Of a stretch of 64,000 nucleotides of DNA, positions 34,622 through 45,231 are shown in pieces. Where the stretch lies: the NCBI GenBank assembly GCA_019918135.1, contig WBZZ01002125.1, positions 15,001 through 79,000 on the forward strand. The letters run 5' to 3'. The translations under genes and the position numbers were made by a program. The notes under the pieces were generated by a model. It was not told the origin of the DNA. It searched no databases and was given only the letters and a program-made list of their open reading frames with translations. The stretch is from Paulinella micropora (taxonomy: Eukaryota > Cercozoa > Imbricatea > Euglyphida > Paulinellidae). The stretch's first letter is position 1. Every line of letters starts with the position of its first letter.

Positions 34622-36175
34622 TTAACTAATTGTAATAACATTTGCATTCACTTGAACCTCTCGCTGAGTGATAGCAAGAGTGTAATGATTGAGACCATTA
34701 ACACCTGGAGTAGTAGCCATCATCTCCCAGCGTCTCTCTTGAGAAAGGTCAAGCCCGCTAATTTCATTCTGGTCTTTACTCCAAAGCGGGCGAGTGTTGT
34801 CAAATGTATCAACCCAGAACCAGTTGTATTGATAGACATTGCTATTTACCAAAGCACTGCCTTCAATCTTATTTTTTAGATACATGTAATCTTCAAGGGT
34901 TGTATTAGCAGTGTTAATATTAAATTCTTGAAGTCTAGACACGTCAAGGGTAGTATAGAAGTAAGTAATCTTTGAACCATTCCTATTATCGTTATTATAC
35001 GCGGTATTCTTTGTTTCTTCATTATTAAATGCTGAATGGTAAATTTTCTTAATTCTCCGTCCGTGTCCTCAATCAAACCTCATAATAATGTTTTGACTTG
35101 TAGATGCAGGAATTGTGTTTTTGTATGAGTATGGGTAGTCAATTGTGAAAGACATACCTTCGGCACTGCTCACTTTTTGTTGAATAGACTGGATAACATC
35201 AGGGTTTGTTTCAACCGCTAGAAACAAGTTTAAGTTTGCTACCTGCGAATTAGTGGTGCAAGGAAAAGAACCTTGATTTGCTGTGTTAATAGTGGTAGCA
35301 AGACCTGTATTAGCATCAACACCACCAACGTGATAAACGGTTCTGTTACTAGCCGCCCAGACAATTCTCATGGTCAGAATTTCAGGAAACATAATAGTCT
35401 TGTCAAGAGCAAAAATAGTATTGTAAATCATAGACAATGGAATCTTCCCATAAATAATGGGGTCTGTGTTAGCACCACCAATACCTCCCTCAAGATACTT
35501 CGCCTCAGTGTATGAAACATTCACAGCAGACAAAGCACCCGCTCCAGTTATCAGCAAAGTATCATCATGTCTTTGTGCATTAAGTGATGGAGGAGCGATA
35601 GCCCCAGCAATAGCATTACCAAAACGATTCAATGTTGCCTGAAGGTTAGCATCGTTATTAATACTAGCTGCTACAGTCGCAGCACTCGCCTGTTGTCCAG
35701 CATACACGTTAGCAGTAAAGAAGGCTGTTGTTGCTCGCCCATCAGCATTACACTTTTGAAGCATACACCCAACACCAAGACCTGCTCCATAGTTCTCAAG
35801 TGCCAAAAAGTCCTTCAATGAAGTCTCAGGCTTCCAAATCATTTTCGTAATAGTTCCGACATTATTCAAATCACACAAATAAACACCACTACGGGTTTGA
35901 AGTTGAATCTGTCTAATCATACTCAAACAATCCATAAAAATACGATTGTGTCTATCTACAACTCCTGAAGCACCAGGGATGTAAGTGAAACTCAGCACCG
36001 ACTTTGCCAAGTTAAATGGGCGACTGATAAGGTCAAATGTGCTTTCCTGGCCGCCCGCTGAAGTAACAACAACATTTCCTGCTCCTTCGCGAGGAGTAAG
36101 TTTGTTAAGGCGATACGAACCGCTGATATAATCAGTCTTACTGAAGTCTAATTCTCCGCCGTGTTGAGTTGGCAT
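34622..36175 (-). pseudogene. Major capsid protein, one in-frame TGA
   Basis: ATG at 36175, TAA at 34622: 517 codons in a single phase, broken only by TGA at 35069-35071 (after IIMRFD, before GHGRRIKKIYHSAF). The N-terminus (ELDFSKTDYISGSYRLNKLTP), the block of polar beta-rich sequence, and the C-terminal WFWVDTFDNTRPLWSKDQ fit a double jelly-roll MCP of the Polinton/PLV type, which forms the pseudo-hexameric capsomers. Other Trp codons in the gene are TGG, so UGA is unlikely to mean Trp generally; a G-to-A change is simpler. The best-preserved late gene of the element. Upstream is module PM copy 1. Confidence 0.8.
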
Positions 36176-36263
36176 TTTTGTTTTTTAAGGCAGTTGTGAA
36201 ATTAACTAATTCACCAGAATATATTTATAGAAAAAAATAAATAATTCTAAAATTAAATTAATT

Positions 36264-36434
36264 GATATTTTATTCTGACTTCGTCATCATAAAACATCGT
36301 AAGCCATTAAAGTTTAAAAAACGATGTTTATGGAAGGGACTACGTCCCTTTCCAAACCCGCGGGGTATGGTATGGGGTTTCACCCCCTCCAAATAAAAGA
36401 GAGTGCGTAGCACGAAGTGAAATAGTCAAATATC
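36264..36434. repeat. Intergenic palindromic module PM, copy 1
   Basis: Bounded by GATATTTTATTCTGAC and AGTCAAATATC, with the inner pair AAAACATCGT ... ACGATGTTT. It fills the space between the MCP and the 37277-36433 gene; the left part matches 45903-45985 and the right part (GAGAGTGCGTAGCAC) matches 45990-46005. Between the two parts sits a copy of the small G/C palindrome GP (36330-36397) that is missing from the other modules. Confidence 0.8.
36330..36397. repeat. Small G/C palindromic element GP, copy 1
   Basis: TGGAAGGGA...TCCCTTTCCAAACCC followed by GGGGTATGGT and GGGGTTTCACCCCC. The same order of blocks occurs in the polymerase gene at 51117-51195. It has two nested hairpins and lies inside a PM module, so it inserted after the module existed. 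Confidence 0.75.
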
Positions 36435-37277
36435 ACCTCACCTTTTTCAAAAGGTCAAAGAATGATGTAAATAAATTAAAATAATTAGTCTCTCTGTAAA
36501 TTAATAATAACCCATTAAGATTTATAGCATGATCGTTTTCGTCTGTAAGATAAAACCTATATACATTATTTGAACTGGTTGATAATTTCTTACCATACTC
36601 AGACCCACTTCCGTCGTATATAATGGCACCAAATGGAATTTCGTTGGCGGTGTATATTTCTTGTAGCACATGATTATCTCCTTCACCAACTAAGTCCGAT
36701 TGAAGGTATAAAGTCTTTTCGCCAGTTAAAATAATTACATTTGGCGATTTAATAAAATCATTAGCGAAGAAATATGTTGAATTTCTATCAAAACCCATTA
36801 CCTCGTGAATACGGTTATCACCATCAAATATAAACCGCGGTTGAATACCTCCGTTATTTGAAACACTGAATGTTAATTTACCATCCTCCGCTTCTGTGTT
36901 TGTATTGTTGCTTGAGACAACATAAGTACCTCCGCTTCTGTGTTTGTATTGTTGCTTGAGACAACATAAGTATAGTCATTTGGACTTTCTGTCGTCAGTA
37001 CCTCCGACAACTTATTTTTTAAATTGTTCATTGTGTAGTTCCCCTCAGGTATTGTAATTAAAGCCTCATACCCGTCTTCACTAAGTGTAAAGGTATTATA
37101 TGGTGAAGCCACAGAGTAATAAGATTTTGGAACATAGATATGAAGAATTTTACAATGTGTGGGATTGTCTAGTGATTTTAAGTTTATTTCGTGTGTAAAG
37201 TCGCTGTCTGTACCCGTTATTCTATTTTTACTATTTATGTAATAGATACCCGAACTTCTCCCTCCCTTATACTCCAT
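36433..37277 (-). pseudogene. PLV structural-type protein, split by a 44-bp duplication
   Basis: Two frames, 37277-36873 and 36798-36433. They are one gene interrupted by an exact 44-bp tandem duplication at 36885-36972; with one copy the phases agree. The N-terminus GIYYINSKNRITGTDSDFTHEI is the kind of opening seen in conserved virion-associated proteins of PLVs and large DNA viruses, but I cannot name the family securely. Beta-rich, polar, ~265 codons. Start context is ATATCAATGG, provided by PM copy 2. It lies within the morphogenesis cluster, so a virion role is likely. Confidence 0.6.
36885..36972. repeat. 44-bp exact tandem duplication
   Basis: Unit CCTCCGCTTCTGTGTTTGTA plus 24 bp, at 36885 and again at 36929. 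Its length is not a multiple of three, so it breaks the gene. Confidence 0.95.
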
Positions 37278-37430
37278 TGATATTTTAGAATTGTGATTCG
37301 TGCTGTCGCACTCTCTCTTATTCTAAAACATCGTTTTTCTTTTTCAAAAAAATTAATGCTTATTGTAATCCTTAAAAGTGCGTAGCCCCCGATGTTTGTT
37401 GAAGACGTAGTCTGAAACAAATATCAAATA
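37278..37430 (-). promoter_or_regulatory. Intergenic palindromic module PM, copy 2
   Basis: On the minus strand it begins with GATATTTGTTTCAGAC overlapping the protease TGA stop and ends CTAAAATATCA directly before the ATG of the next gene, exactly as copy 3 does before the integrase. Inner motifs AAACATCG and AAACGATGTTTTAGAATAAG are kept. The whole intergenic space is this module, so it must contain the terminator of one gene and the promoter and leader of the next. Confidence 0.75.
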
Positions 37431-38630
37431 AATGTATCAAAATTACCATACCCATTCTGTGCTTTTAATTTCTCCGCTTCTTCTTCTTTTAAGTCTGTAT
37501 AGCCACTAGCAAACTTAAATCGGTTGCCTTTCGCCCGCTCCATTAAAAATCTCATACTATGCCAACCGCATGTGTCTGATGTTTGATTGATTTTTAACCT
37601 TATTTACTTTCATTAATAGATATGTGCTTGGGTGGCTTCGGTCAATTAGTTGTTTCATTTGTTGTTGAAAGTCTTCTGTTGGCTCGTAAAGTGCTAATGG
37701 GTCATAGACTTCAACACTCCTGTCTTTATCTAGACTTATCCATACGGCGATCCAATGAGACCCCGCTTGTTTGTGATTGTCCAAATTCATAATAAATCCG
37801 TATCGTTTTCTGCTTCCGGGCTTCAACTTGTAGATTTCATCACTGGCTATTGCTCCGAGATACCATCCATATTTTTTCATTATGTCGTCTATTTCATTAG
37901 TCATTAAACCGCGACCCTCTCCCTGTTGCTCCTCTGGCTCAGGCTCTGGCTCTGGTTGCTGTGGCTCTGGCTCTGATTGCTGTGGCTCTGGTTGCTGTGA
38001 AGTGATGCTCGGGGGTAGCTGTGTCTCCGCTACACTCGGGGGTATGGTTGTCTCCGCGATGAGTGGCTTTGCCACGATGTTCTGCTCCGCAGAACTTGTT
38101 CTCGGGGGTATGGTAGGGGGTGAAACCCCCTCCGGTGGCATTCCTTCATCAATATTGAAATCTGTTGAAACTCGTTTATCTAAATTTGGATCGGAAGTCA
38201 TTTTGTTCGTTAGAGTATTTACAAAATCATGTTTGTTCATTGTGTGTTTCCAATCTTTGCGGGCTAAGTATTTTTTTATTTTCGCTATTGAAAATACCTT
38301 ATCAATTAGTTCTTCTAATGTCTTTGCCTCATTCCCTTTTTGTTCATTAATACCCATAAACTCTTCATATCTGACACAATTCGCTACTTTTCTTTTTACG
38401 TTTTCCTTTTCATTTCCAACATCAATATTAAACCTTTTAATCATGTTAATTATCCACTTTGAAGTGTCTTTGTAATTTAATTTTTTATGTCCATCACTAT
38501 CTAGTCTCTTTTTTAAAGCCTGTGCTAACTCTTTTATAGTAATGTTTGGGTGATAAGTTTTTGAAAATGCAGAGATTAAAAATTGATTAATGCTTACCCT
38601 TTTCTTCTGCCTTCTTTTCTTCCTTTTCAA
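37424..38630 (-). pseudogene. Adenain/Ulp1-like cysteine protease, frameshifted
   Basis: ATG at 38630, end TGA at 37424. A basic N-terminal region (~170 residues) is followed by a Pro/Glu/Gln-rich linker (QPEPQQSEPEPQQP) partly built from a GP repeat copy, then the protease domain. His is in GSHWIAVWI, the acidic partner in VEVYDPLALYEP, and the catalytic Cys in DTCGWHSMRFL. The Cys motif lies in another phase, reached by a one-base shift in an A run at ~37595. In PLVs this enzyme cleaves virion proteins during maturation. The order H-D-C and the DTCGWH motif are typical of the adenovirus protease family. The start overlaps the end of the upstream gene by 44 nt. Confidence 0.85.
38010..38135. 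repeat. GP element copy 2 inside the protease gene
   Basis: At 38100-38135, GGGGTATGGTAGGGGGTGAA plus ACCCCCTCCG, the core of GP. It is preceded by shorter echoes (CTCGGGGGTATGGTT at ~38033, GGGGGTAGCTG at ~38010). It codes for part of the linker, in a spot where extra residues do no harm. Confidence 0.75.
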
Positions 38631-39525
38631 GTTTTTCTTTATATTCTTCTGCTAACTTTTTCTGTTCCTCTAAAGATGTAGCTGTGGCTATAGCCGTCTG
38701 AATATCTTGACTTGCTTTTTGTAAGTCTTTACGACTCATCTTTTTTATGAACTTATCTGTATATCCTGCTAATTTCAGTGTTTCAATATCTTTCTGCTTT
38801 TGCTTTTTTTCTTCCTCATATTGCTCTTTCGTTTTCAATGGTGCTTCATCTCCTAAATTAGGTAATGGCGGTGCGTGTGGTGGTGCTCCTAATGGCGGTG
38901 CTTGTTGTGGTGCTCCTAATGGCGGTGCTTGTGGCTGTCCATGTTGTGGTGGCATAATATATTGATATTGTGGTGGCGGTGGTAATGCTTGTATCCTATT
39001 TTTTCTGTCTTCTTCATATTTTACATCTTCTATGAGTTTTTGCTCCCGTCTTAGTTCTCTGGCTTTTTGTTCTTGTCGTTCATTTATCTCCGCTAGTTCT
39101 CTTTTGTGTTCCCTGTCATTTATTTCTTTTTGTTCCTCGGCATCGGCTATGTCTTTTCGTTCTAGCCTTTTCTTTTCTTCTATCACATCTTCCCTCTTCT
39201 TCTTTTCCTTTTCTTCCTCGTCATGTATTAACTCATATTTCTTTTGTAAGTTGCTTTGTATCTGGTTTCTGTTCTCGTGTTCAAGACGATTGAAATCAGA
39301 TTTGATTATTTTTTCCCTTGGTTTGCGGCCCTGCCTTTGCGGCCTCGGCTTACCAATATATTTCATAAAAAGTTTAACGATTTGTAATGTGCTTAAATCA
39401 TTTGTTTTCTTACCAAAATTAAGATAATATTTTTTACCCTTCTGGATGATATAAGGTCTCCCGCTCTTATTCCTATAAACCCGCGGGGGTCTTACCTTAG
39501 GTTTCCTTGCTTTCTTGACTACCAT
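38587..39525 (-). CDS. PLV coiled-coil protein with Pro/Ala/Gly repeats
   Basis: 312 codons from ATG at 39525 (context TATAGAATG, better than the TTG further up). Basic N-terminus with RPYIIQKGKKYYLNF, a short beta-like motif; a long Glu/Lys/Arg coiled coil (residues ~90-190); a Pro-rich linker with three near repeats of APPLGAPQQ; then a second charged helix to the end. No visible lesion. Its place between the protease and the small basic protein suggests a core, scaffold or genome-binding role in the virion. Family unnamed. Confidence 0.6.
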   Translation of the reverse strand: MVVKKARKPKVRPPRVYRNKSGRPYIIQKGKKYYLNFGKKTNDLSTLQIVKLFMKYIGKPRPQRQGRKPREKIIKSDFNRLEHENRNQIQSNLQKKYELIHDEEEKEKKKREDVIEEKKRLERKDIADAEEQKEINDREHKRELAEINERQEQKARELRREQKLIEDVKYEEDRKNRIQALPPPPQYQYIMPPQHGQPQAPPLGAPQQAPPLGAPPHAPPLPNLGDEAPLKTKEQYEEEKKQKQKDIETLKLAGYTDKFIKKMSRKDLQKASQDIQTAIATATSLEEQKKLAEEYKEKLEKEEKKAEEKGKH

Positions 39526-39579
39526 TCTATACAAACAAAAAAATATTTCTAATATCTTTAGAATTTGAAACAAAAATAT

Positions 39580-39828
39580 TTAATGAAACTTTACACCACC
39601 TCCTCGTTGCTTACCATATCCGAGTTTTGATGCTACAGCACTAACACTACCAGCGTAAGGTACCCCGACGCTACTTAATGCTCCCGCAGTCCTAGAGATT
39701 AACTTATTATTGCGAAGAAATTTATCAACAGCCGAGGCTGTTTTCCCGACCTTTGCCCAGTTAATCTTTCCTCCCTTTTGTCCACATCCCTTCTTCTTAG
39801 TTTTCTTTTTTCCTCCCTTCTGTGGCAT
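39580..39828 (-). CDS. Small basic Gly/Lys-rich virion-type protein
   Basis: 82 codons from ATG at 39828 (context CATCAATG, matching other starts of the element). N-terminus MPQKGGKKKTKKKGCGQKGG is strongly basic. The remainder (LISRTAGALSSVGVPYAG...KLGYG) is Gly/Ala/Ser-rich with an amphipathic look. PLVs and Polintons often carry such a small protein beside the ATPase and protease, compared to adenoviral core or membrane-active peptides. DNA condensation or membrane penetration are the candidates; neither is shown. No lesion seen. Confidence 0.6.
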   Translation of the reverse strand: MPQKGGKKKTKKKGCGQKGGKINWAKVGKTASAVDKFLRNNKLISRTAGALSSVGVPYAGSVSAVASKLGYGKQRGGGVKFH

Positions 39829-39926
39829 TGATGGATTGTATCCGATGTTATATCCTGATGGTTGTGAAATTATCACTGGTGATATGGCATATAATATACA
39901 TTATAAAAAATAATTATATAAAAATA

Positions 39927-40748
39927 TTATTTCAGGCGGTAAGCAAAAATTTTTCTTAACTCGTCATCAACACTTGAAACATAAAGAAAATTAAATCGTT
40001 CCTTTGTAGCCTCGTGATACTTTTGAAGAAAATAATCAAATCAAAAGATAAGTCTAAGTGTTTATACACGAGTTCCATTTTATCCTGAGACTGACCTGGA
40101 AAGATTAACAAATAATCTAACTGCTTAATTGCTTCTGGTCTAAGGTCGTTTAAATACTGGCTTGACATAATCACCTTACTTTTATAGTGTCTGTTCTTTT
40201 TTAACAAATCACTTACGGACTTGTCTCTTAATCCACTTCCTAAATCGTCCAAAACAAAAACAACCTCTGGTGAAATATACTTACTTGGTCTCTCTTTCTT
40301 CTCACCTCCTTCTTCTTTTTTCTTTTCCTAAAATTCCAAAGTATAAAAATTGTGGTTTCTCTATTTCTTCTTTGTCTTGTTTTACTTCTCCTTCGTGTTG
40401 CTCGTCCTGTCTGTTCAGTTTGTCTAACTCATAATCAATGACATTAACACCATCTGATTTAAGAAAGGTATAAATTGAGATTGGGATTCCCCTGTTCTTA
40501 AAGTGCTTAACCATTGCTTTATAAATGTAGTCCTTATGAATTGTTGAAGCAATAATGACAATACGGGTTTTTCTGTCTGTAGTCCGTTTCAGCATTTCAA
40601 AGAGTGCTGTTGTTTTCCCGCTCTTCTTACGGGCGAGTAGAAATATGTTTGCATACGGCTCGTTGAATAATTTATGACCTTTTGCTTTTTTGTTTCCATC
40701 CCCCTCTTGTTTTACAGGCTTCACCTTGACATTGTTAATCTTAAGCAT
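39927..40748 (-). pseudogene. DNA packaging ATPase (FtsK/HerA-type), frameshifted
   Basis: ATG at 40748 (context TATACAATG), TAA at 39927, about 274 codons. The Walker A motif is LLARKKSGKTTALFEML. Walker B, read in the frame reached after a shift in an A run at ~40315, is VVFVLDDLGSG, followed by the arginine/sensor region KNRHYKSKVIMSSQYLNDL. A second shift at ~40015 restores the end (KIFAYRLK). The enzyme pumps DNA into the capsid. The ARKKSGKT form of Walker A is typical of PLV and virophage ATPases. The two shifts make it a pseudogene as written. Confidence 0.9.
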
Positions 40749-40757
40749 TGTATATTA

Positions 40758-41117
40758 TTATCCTAAGAATTCCAAACACACAACAATTCTTCCCGCTAAA
40801 TTTCCTGTATCAATATTTCCGCTGTCAGTTTCAAGGACTTTAAATGTATATTGTCCGTCCGTCCATCCGACGAAATCTAAATTATAACTAAGGTTTGAAA
40901 TGTTTGCTATATTACTATCAGCGACTGTGCCGATAATTCCAATTCTGTCCATATAAAGAATTCTGGTTTTGGTTTCCGTCTGGTCGTTCGTATAATGAAT
41001 AAACTTAACATTCATTTTGGTCGGTGTGAATGACATTTGAATATTTTTATTAAATGTTTTGCTTCCCACAAAATCATTGCTTAGAAAAATAATCTTTTGG
41101 TTTTTGTGCTCCGTCAT
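40758..41117 (-). CDS. PLV small hypothetical, beta-rich
   Basis: 119 codons from ATG at 41117, just 9 bp upstream of the ATPase start, so co-transcription is likely. Beta-strand-like alternation, FVGWTDGQYTFKVLE and GRIVVCLEFLG at the end; a single jelly-roll fold would fit the length. No lesion seen. The ATG is preceded by the hairpin CAAAGATTTT...AAAATCTTTG and TATAGA. Family not recognised. Confidence 0.55.
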   Translation of the reverse strand: MTEHKNQKIIFLSNDFVGSKTFNKNIQMSFTPTKMNVKFIHYTNDQTETKTRILYMDRIGIIGTVADSNIANISNLSYNLDFVGWTDGQYTFKVLETDSGNIDTGNLAGRIVVCLEFLG

Positions 41118-41157
41118 TCTATACAAAGATTTTATAAAAATCTTTGAACAAAAATAT
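41118..41157 (-). promoter_or_regulatory. Hairpin plus TATAGA leader upstream of 41117 gene
   Basis: On the minus strand CAAAGATTTT is followed after two bases by AAAATCTTTG, then TATAGAATG. The same arrangement, with TATACAATG, precedes the fibre gene at 45231. Probably a promoter/leader element; role inferred from position. Confidence 0.6.
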
Positions 41158-41163
41158 ATACAA

Positions 41164-41412
41164 ATGATTTTAATATTCTTGTTTATGTGGTCTGTGTTAG
41201 GTCGAACTGCCTGCGATTTTTACTCACGGGTAAGCGAAAAAAAGAATGAATCGTGTGTTTGGTGTATTCAGTTTGGTTTAAATTCAAAGTTTAAATGTGT
41301 GTATAAGCCTTTTAGTGATATGTGTATAGGATGGGATGATGCTCTGCCTTTAATGTGTGCGGGTGATAGTTCATGGTACAGGACTCATATATATGAATGT
41401 TCATTTCTTTGA
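41164..41412 (+). CDS. Secreted Cys-rich small protein (PSI-like)
   Basis: 82 codons from ATG at 41164. N-terminus MILIFLFMWSVLGRTAC is a credible signal peptide. The mature part has eight Cys in a pattern like C-x14-C-x2-C-x11-C-x8-C with two Trp (SCVWCIQFG, DMCIGWDD), reminiscent of PSI/EGF-like extracellular modules. It stands alone on the plus strand among minus-strand morphogenesis genes; its 3' end overlaps the convergent membrane-protein gene by ~12 nt. Possibly a virion-surface or host-directed protein. Family assignment weak. Confidence 0.55.
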   Translation: MILIFLFMWSVLGRTACDFYSRVSEKKNESCVWCIQFGLNSKFKCVYKPFSDMCIGWDDALPLMCAGDSSWYRTHIYECSFL

Positions 41413-41747
41413 ACTAGAAGGCGATGGAAGGCAAATTCCTATGAGTAAGGTCAAATTCCGACATAAGTATTAGCAACCTCACAAGGTAAGTTCTTTTCAG
41501 ATAGCCTCACGATACAAAGGGTTATAATGGCTATAATGATACCCATTTGAAACAGATACTTAATAAGTCTGCTATCAGTCGGTCTGTTTTTTATACAACA
41601 ACAATTCCAGTTATCTTCCAATTCGTGCTCTACTTTTTTTTCTCCATTCTTCAACAAAATATCCAAAACACGATTTTTCAACTCTGGTGTTAGTTCGCCA
41701 TCTGCCATATCAATGAGTGGAGGTGGAGAGTGTAATCTAGGGGGCAT
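41401..41747 (-). pseudogene. PLV membrane protein with one TM segment, frameshifted
   Basis: ATG at 41747 (context TTACAATG). After a Pro-rich start it has a charged helix, then NCCCIKNRPTDSRLIKYLFQMG leading into a membrane segment (IIIAIITLCIVRL), C-x-V, and, after a one-base shift in a T run near 41455, a last hydrophobic piece ending GICLPSPSSSK. The order Cys cluster, TDSRxIKY, TM, LPSP is a pattern I know from small membrane proteins of PLVs and large DNA viruses; the function is unknown. Confidence 0.6.
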
Positions 41748-41778
41748 TGTAATTACGGATTTCTGCTAATTGGTTTTT

Positions 41779-44700
41779 TTAATCGGCTATATCATTAGTT
41801 AGATTATTATTTTGCTTTTCTAAATAAATCACCTTTTCCGCCATGTGTTGAAAAGCACTGACTAATATTGGTATAAAACTTGTATATGTTATGCCTTCAA
41901 GATTTCCATTTCCATCATCTGCTTTTATTCCACTTTCAGATACAAATTCAGGAAATATTTTTTTAACTTCATCAGCAATAAATCCGTGGTTCTTTTGTTC
42001 TTTCTTTTCGTCTGATTTCAAATAATATGAATAACAATTTATTTTCATTAGTTTCTCACAACGATCCCCGCAGTCTAATGTTTTAATATCTGATTTTAGC
42101 TTCCTGTCCGATGAGTTTGTCCAAGCACCATTGAGAGGAATATAATTATAACTGCCTGACGGCTCGCTTGTTGAGTTTGAAGTAGTCCAAGCATGAACCA
42201 AACCAGTTGAACCACAAACTACTCCATAATTCGTATATCCACCCGATTTCAAAAATATTTGTGGGTCGTTAGTGTAAGCAGGTCTTTTTCTTAATGTTAA
42301 AAATCCGCTGGATGATGTTGGGATGCTTAAATCTCCCGACGTATTAATGTTCATCGTCTCAGTGTAAGATATATTGTTTCCCACCGTTGTTCCTGAATTA
42401 TAATAAAAGGCGAGTTTTCCACCTTTTTGAATTAGAAAGTTTGAACCGCTGTGGCTTGATTTCCAGTTCGTGCCATCAAAATAAGCATCAAAACTTAAAT
42501 TGACATTATCATGCGACCAGTTCAATAATTGGAATGTTGGATAAGCATCCGCCGTTGTTATTGCTTGTAAGTGTGCCCCTCCGATATTACTCGCCGTTCC
42601 GTATAATTCTAAACCTGCCGTTGCTCCATTTGATGATTTTGTTGAGTTGCCTATGATTATCGGTTTGCCTAGTGCTGTTGTTATTTTGTCGCTCGTTGCC
42701 AATGTGGTTGTTGATATACCCGCATTTGCTGTTAATAAGCCCGTTGTGCTACTGATATTCATTGCGACATTAAACGATACATTATTCCCCACCGCTACTC
42801 CTGATTTATAATAGAAAAGAAGATTAGTGCCTTTTTGTATTAAAAAGTTAGATGTCGCAGAAGATGATTTCCATGCCCCTCCCGACACATAAGCATCAAA
42901 ACCTAAATTAATATCATTATGAGCATAATTCCACATTTGAAAAACTGGATACCCATCTGCCGTCGTTATTGCCTGTATATGCGGCCCCGCGGGATCGCTC
43001 GCAGTTCCATATAACTCTAATCCGCCTGTTGCTCCTGTTCCTTTTGTTGTATTGCCTATGATTATTGGCATACCTGATGCTGTTGTTATTTTGTCGCTCG
43101 TTGTTAATGTTGTTGTAGTCATGCCAGCAGTTGCCGTTAATGTAGTTCCCGTTATTGTTCCGCCATTTGTTATGTTGTTTGAGTTCATATCCAAAGCACC
43201 ATAAAACCGCATACCGCCAGCATTGTTAAAACGGACAACGAAGAACTTTTATTATCCAAAAGTTTTGAAACATAAAGTCCCGCCCCTTTTGCATCAAATG
43301 CTACATTCGTGAATACATAACCTCTTTGGTTCGCGGTTCCACTTGTAGCAGTATTTAGAGTAAATAAGAAATATTGATAATCACCTGATGTCTGTGAAAA
43401 GAATATATCTCCTCCATTTTGGTTTAATATCCTCGCCCCATTATATGTTATATTTCCACCATTAATGATAACTTGATTATTAAAATCGGCATTGTTCGTT
43501 AAAGTTAGATATTTTATCGTAGTGCTCGCCCCATTAAATGTTTTACTTCCTATTATGGTTTGGTCTGTTGTTAGTTTCACACAATTGTCATCCAGATATT
43601 GTCTATTTACCGCTTCATTCGCATATTTTGGTGCTCCCAGATTAAGAATCCGACTGCTATTACAATCTAAGCCAGTAGCATTAAACCACGAAACAATCGT
43701 CCCATCAATAATAAAACTTATTTTTTTCGCAGAAATTTCAAAGTTGTAATATGTTGCAGTTTTCATATCCAAACTAGCAATTGACCCGATATTACTGGTA
43801 GAATTGAAAACGATGAATGTGCCTTTTGTTGTTGAATTGATTGAATTTCCAGTAATTTCAACACCACTGGTATATGTCTTAATTCCTGCTATGGTTTGGT
43901 TTCCTGTTAGTTTCACATTTTGCCCGTCTTTTGTATCAACATAACTTTTATTTGCTCCATCTGTTGAAGCGGAAGGGTCGGCTAAGTTTGTTATTTTGTT
44001 GTTATTCAAACTTAATGATGTTCCAGTTGCGGTTATAATTAAAGTATTACCTGAATATAACTCTACATACGAACCAGTTATTTGTATCGGATACCAGGCA
44101 GCTGTTGCTGTTTTTTGTGCTGCAATCATTCCTATTTTTGTATCAAAGTCTATGCCGATACCATCAAAAGTAGTAGGATTGGATGAACCACTTACTTCTA
44201 AAGTTGATGTAAATTTTTTATTACCTGCTATGGTTTGGTCTCCTGTTAGTTTAACCACCGAAGTATCAAGGACAGAAACATCCACACCATCAACAAGATT
44301 AACATTTGTTATGCTTTGGCTTTTCATATCAATACCCGCACTAGCATTTATTATACTGCTAAATGTTTTAATTCCTCCTATGGTTTGGTCTCCTGTTAGT
44401 TTAACCACCGAACCATCAACTGCGAGATTAGCGAGATTAATTCCATTATATGTAGAAGCCCCTGAAATAGCAAAACCACCCATATTTAGTCCTCCCGTCA
44501 TACTAGCAGTGCCGTCTAATCTAAGAAAGGGTGGTGTGGTGTTTCTCCATTGCCCCGTGCTATAAATGAGTAATTGGTTATCTGCTGGGAAGCCTGTTAT
44601 TGTCACATCGCTGTGGCTATCTATGCTTCCACTCGCTGACACTTTATCATTATTATCTTGATGCTCAAATATCCATTCATCAACATCTTCCTTCCCATAC

Positions 44701-45231
44701 TAATATTGCCGAATTCATCCACATTTATCGGAAATGTTTTATTTACCCAGTTTATTGAATTATATGTTAGATGACTATTCATTGCTATTGGTGCGGTTAT
44801 AACCACATCTGAAAGTGTATCAATTGAACCAAGGGCTGTATTCTTCCATTTGCCTTCTACATCGTTGTAAGTTGAGTATTGTCCGCTCGCTTGTGCAAAT
44901 ATGTTTGTGTCTATCAAATTATATAAACTGGTTTGGTGCGGATTGGAAGTATTGCTTCTGTATTGAGTTGAGGCTTTGACTTCGTCATTATCCCTTACTC
45001 TTGCTCTGTATAGTATAAATTTTTTCCTTCTTTGATGTCTGTCGTTGACTTTAAAGCGAGACGTGTGTCAAATCGGTCGTCAGTGTAATAAAGATTTACG
45101 GGGTTGTCATCTTCTGGCACTCTGTCTGTATTCAGACCGACTATGTTTGTGTTGGTAAGGTCAAGGTTAAGTATATTTAGACTATCAACAGCCAACTCAT
45201 TAAGGCCGAGTAATGATTTATATTGCGACAT
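41779..45231 (-). pseudogene. Giant fibre/tail-spike with S74 chaperone domain, frameshifted
   Basis: Four frames (45231-44995, 44917-44621, 44642-43185, 43212-41779) in direct order make about 1150 codons, separated by three one-base shifts near 44990, 44690 and 43235. The N-terminus is virus-specific; the shaft repeats the phrase VKLTGDQTIxGxKTF, as in phage tail fibres, and a later ~145-residue unit occurs twice (GLELYGTASD... and GLELYGTASN...). The C-terminus is a Peptidase_S74 / endosialidase-type intramolecular chaperone: NSSDRKLKSDIKTL with the catalytic Ser, NHGFIADEVKKIFP, then a coiled-coil end. In that family the domain trimerises the fibre and cleaves itself off. Expected role: host-attachment fibre on the capsid vertices. 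Confidence 0.85.

Noticed and set aside
37235-37420. Separate small gene upstream of the 37277 gene
   Set aside because: This frame reads through PM module copy 2 in reverse and has no protein-like composition.
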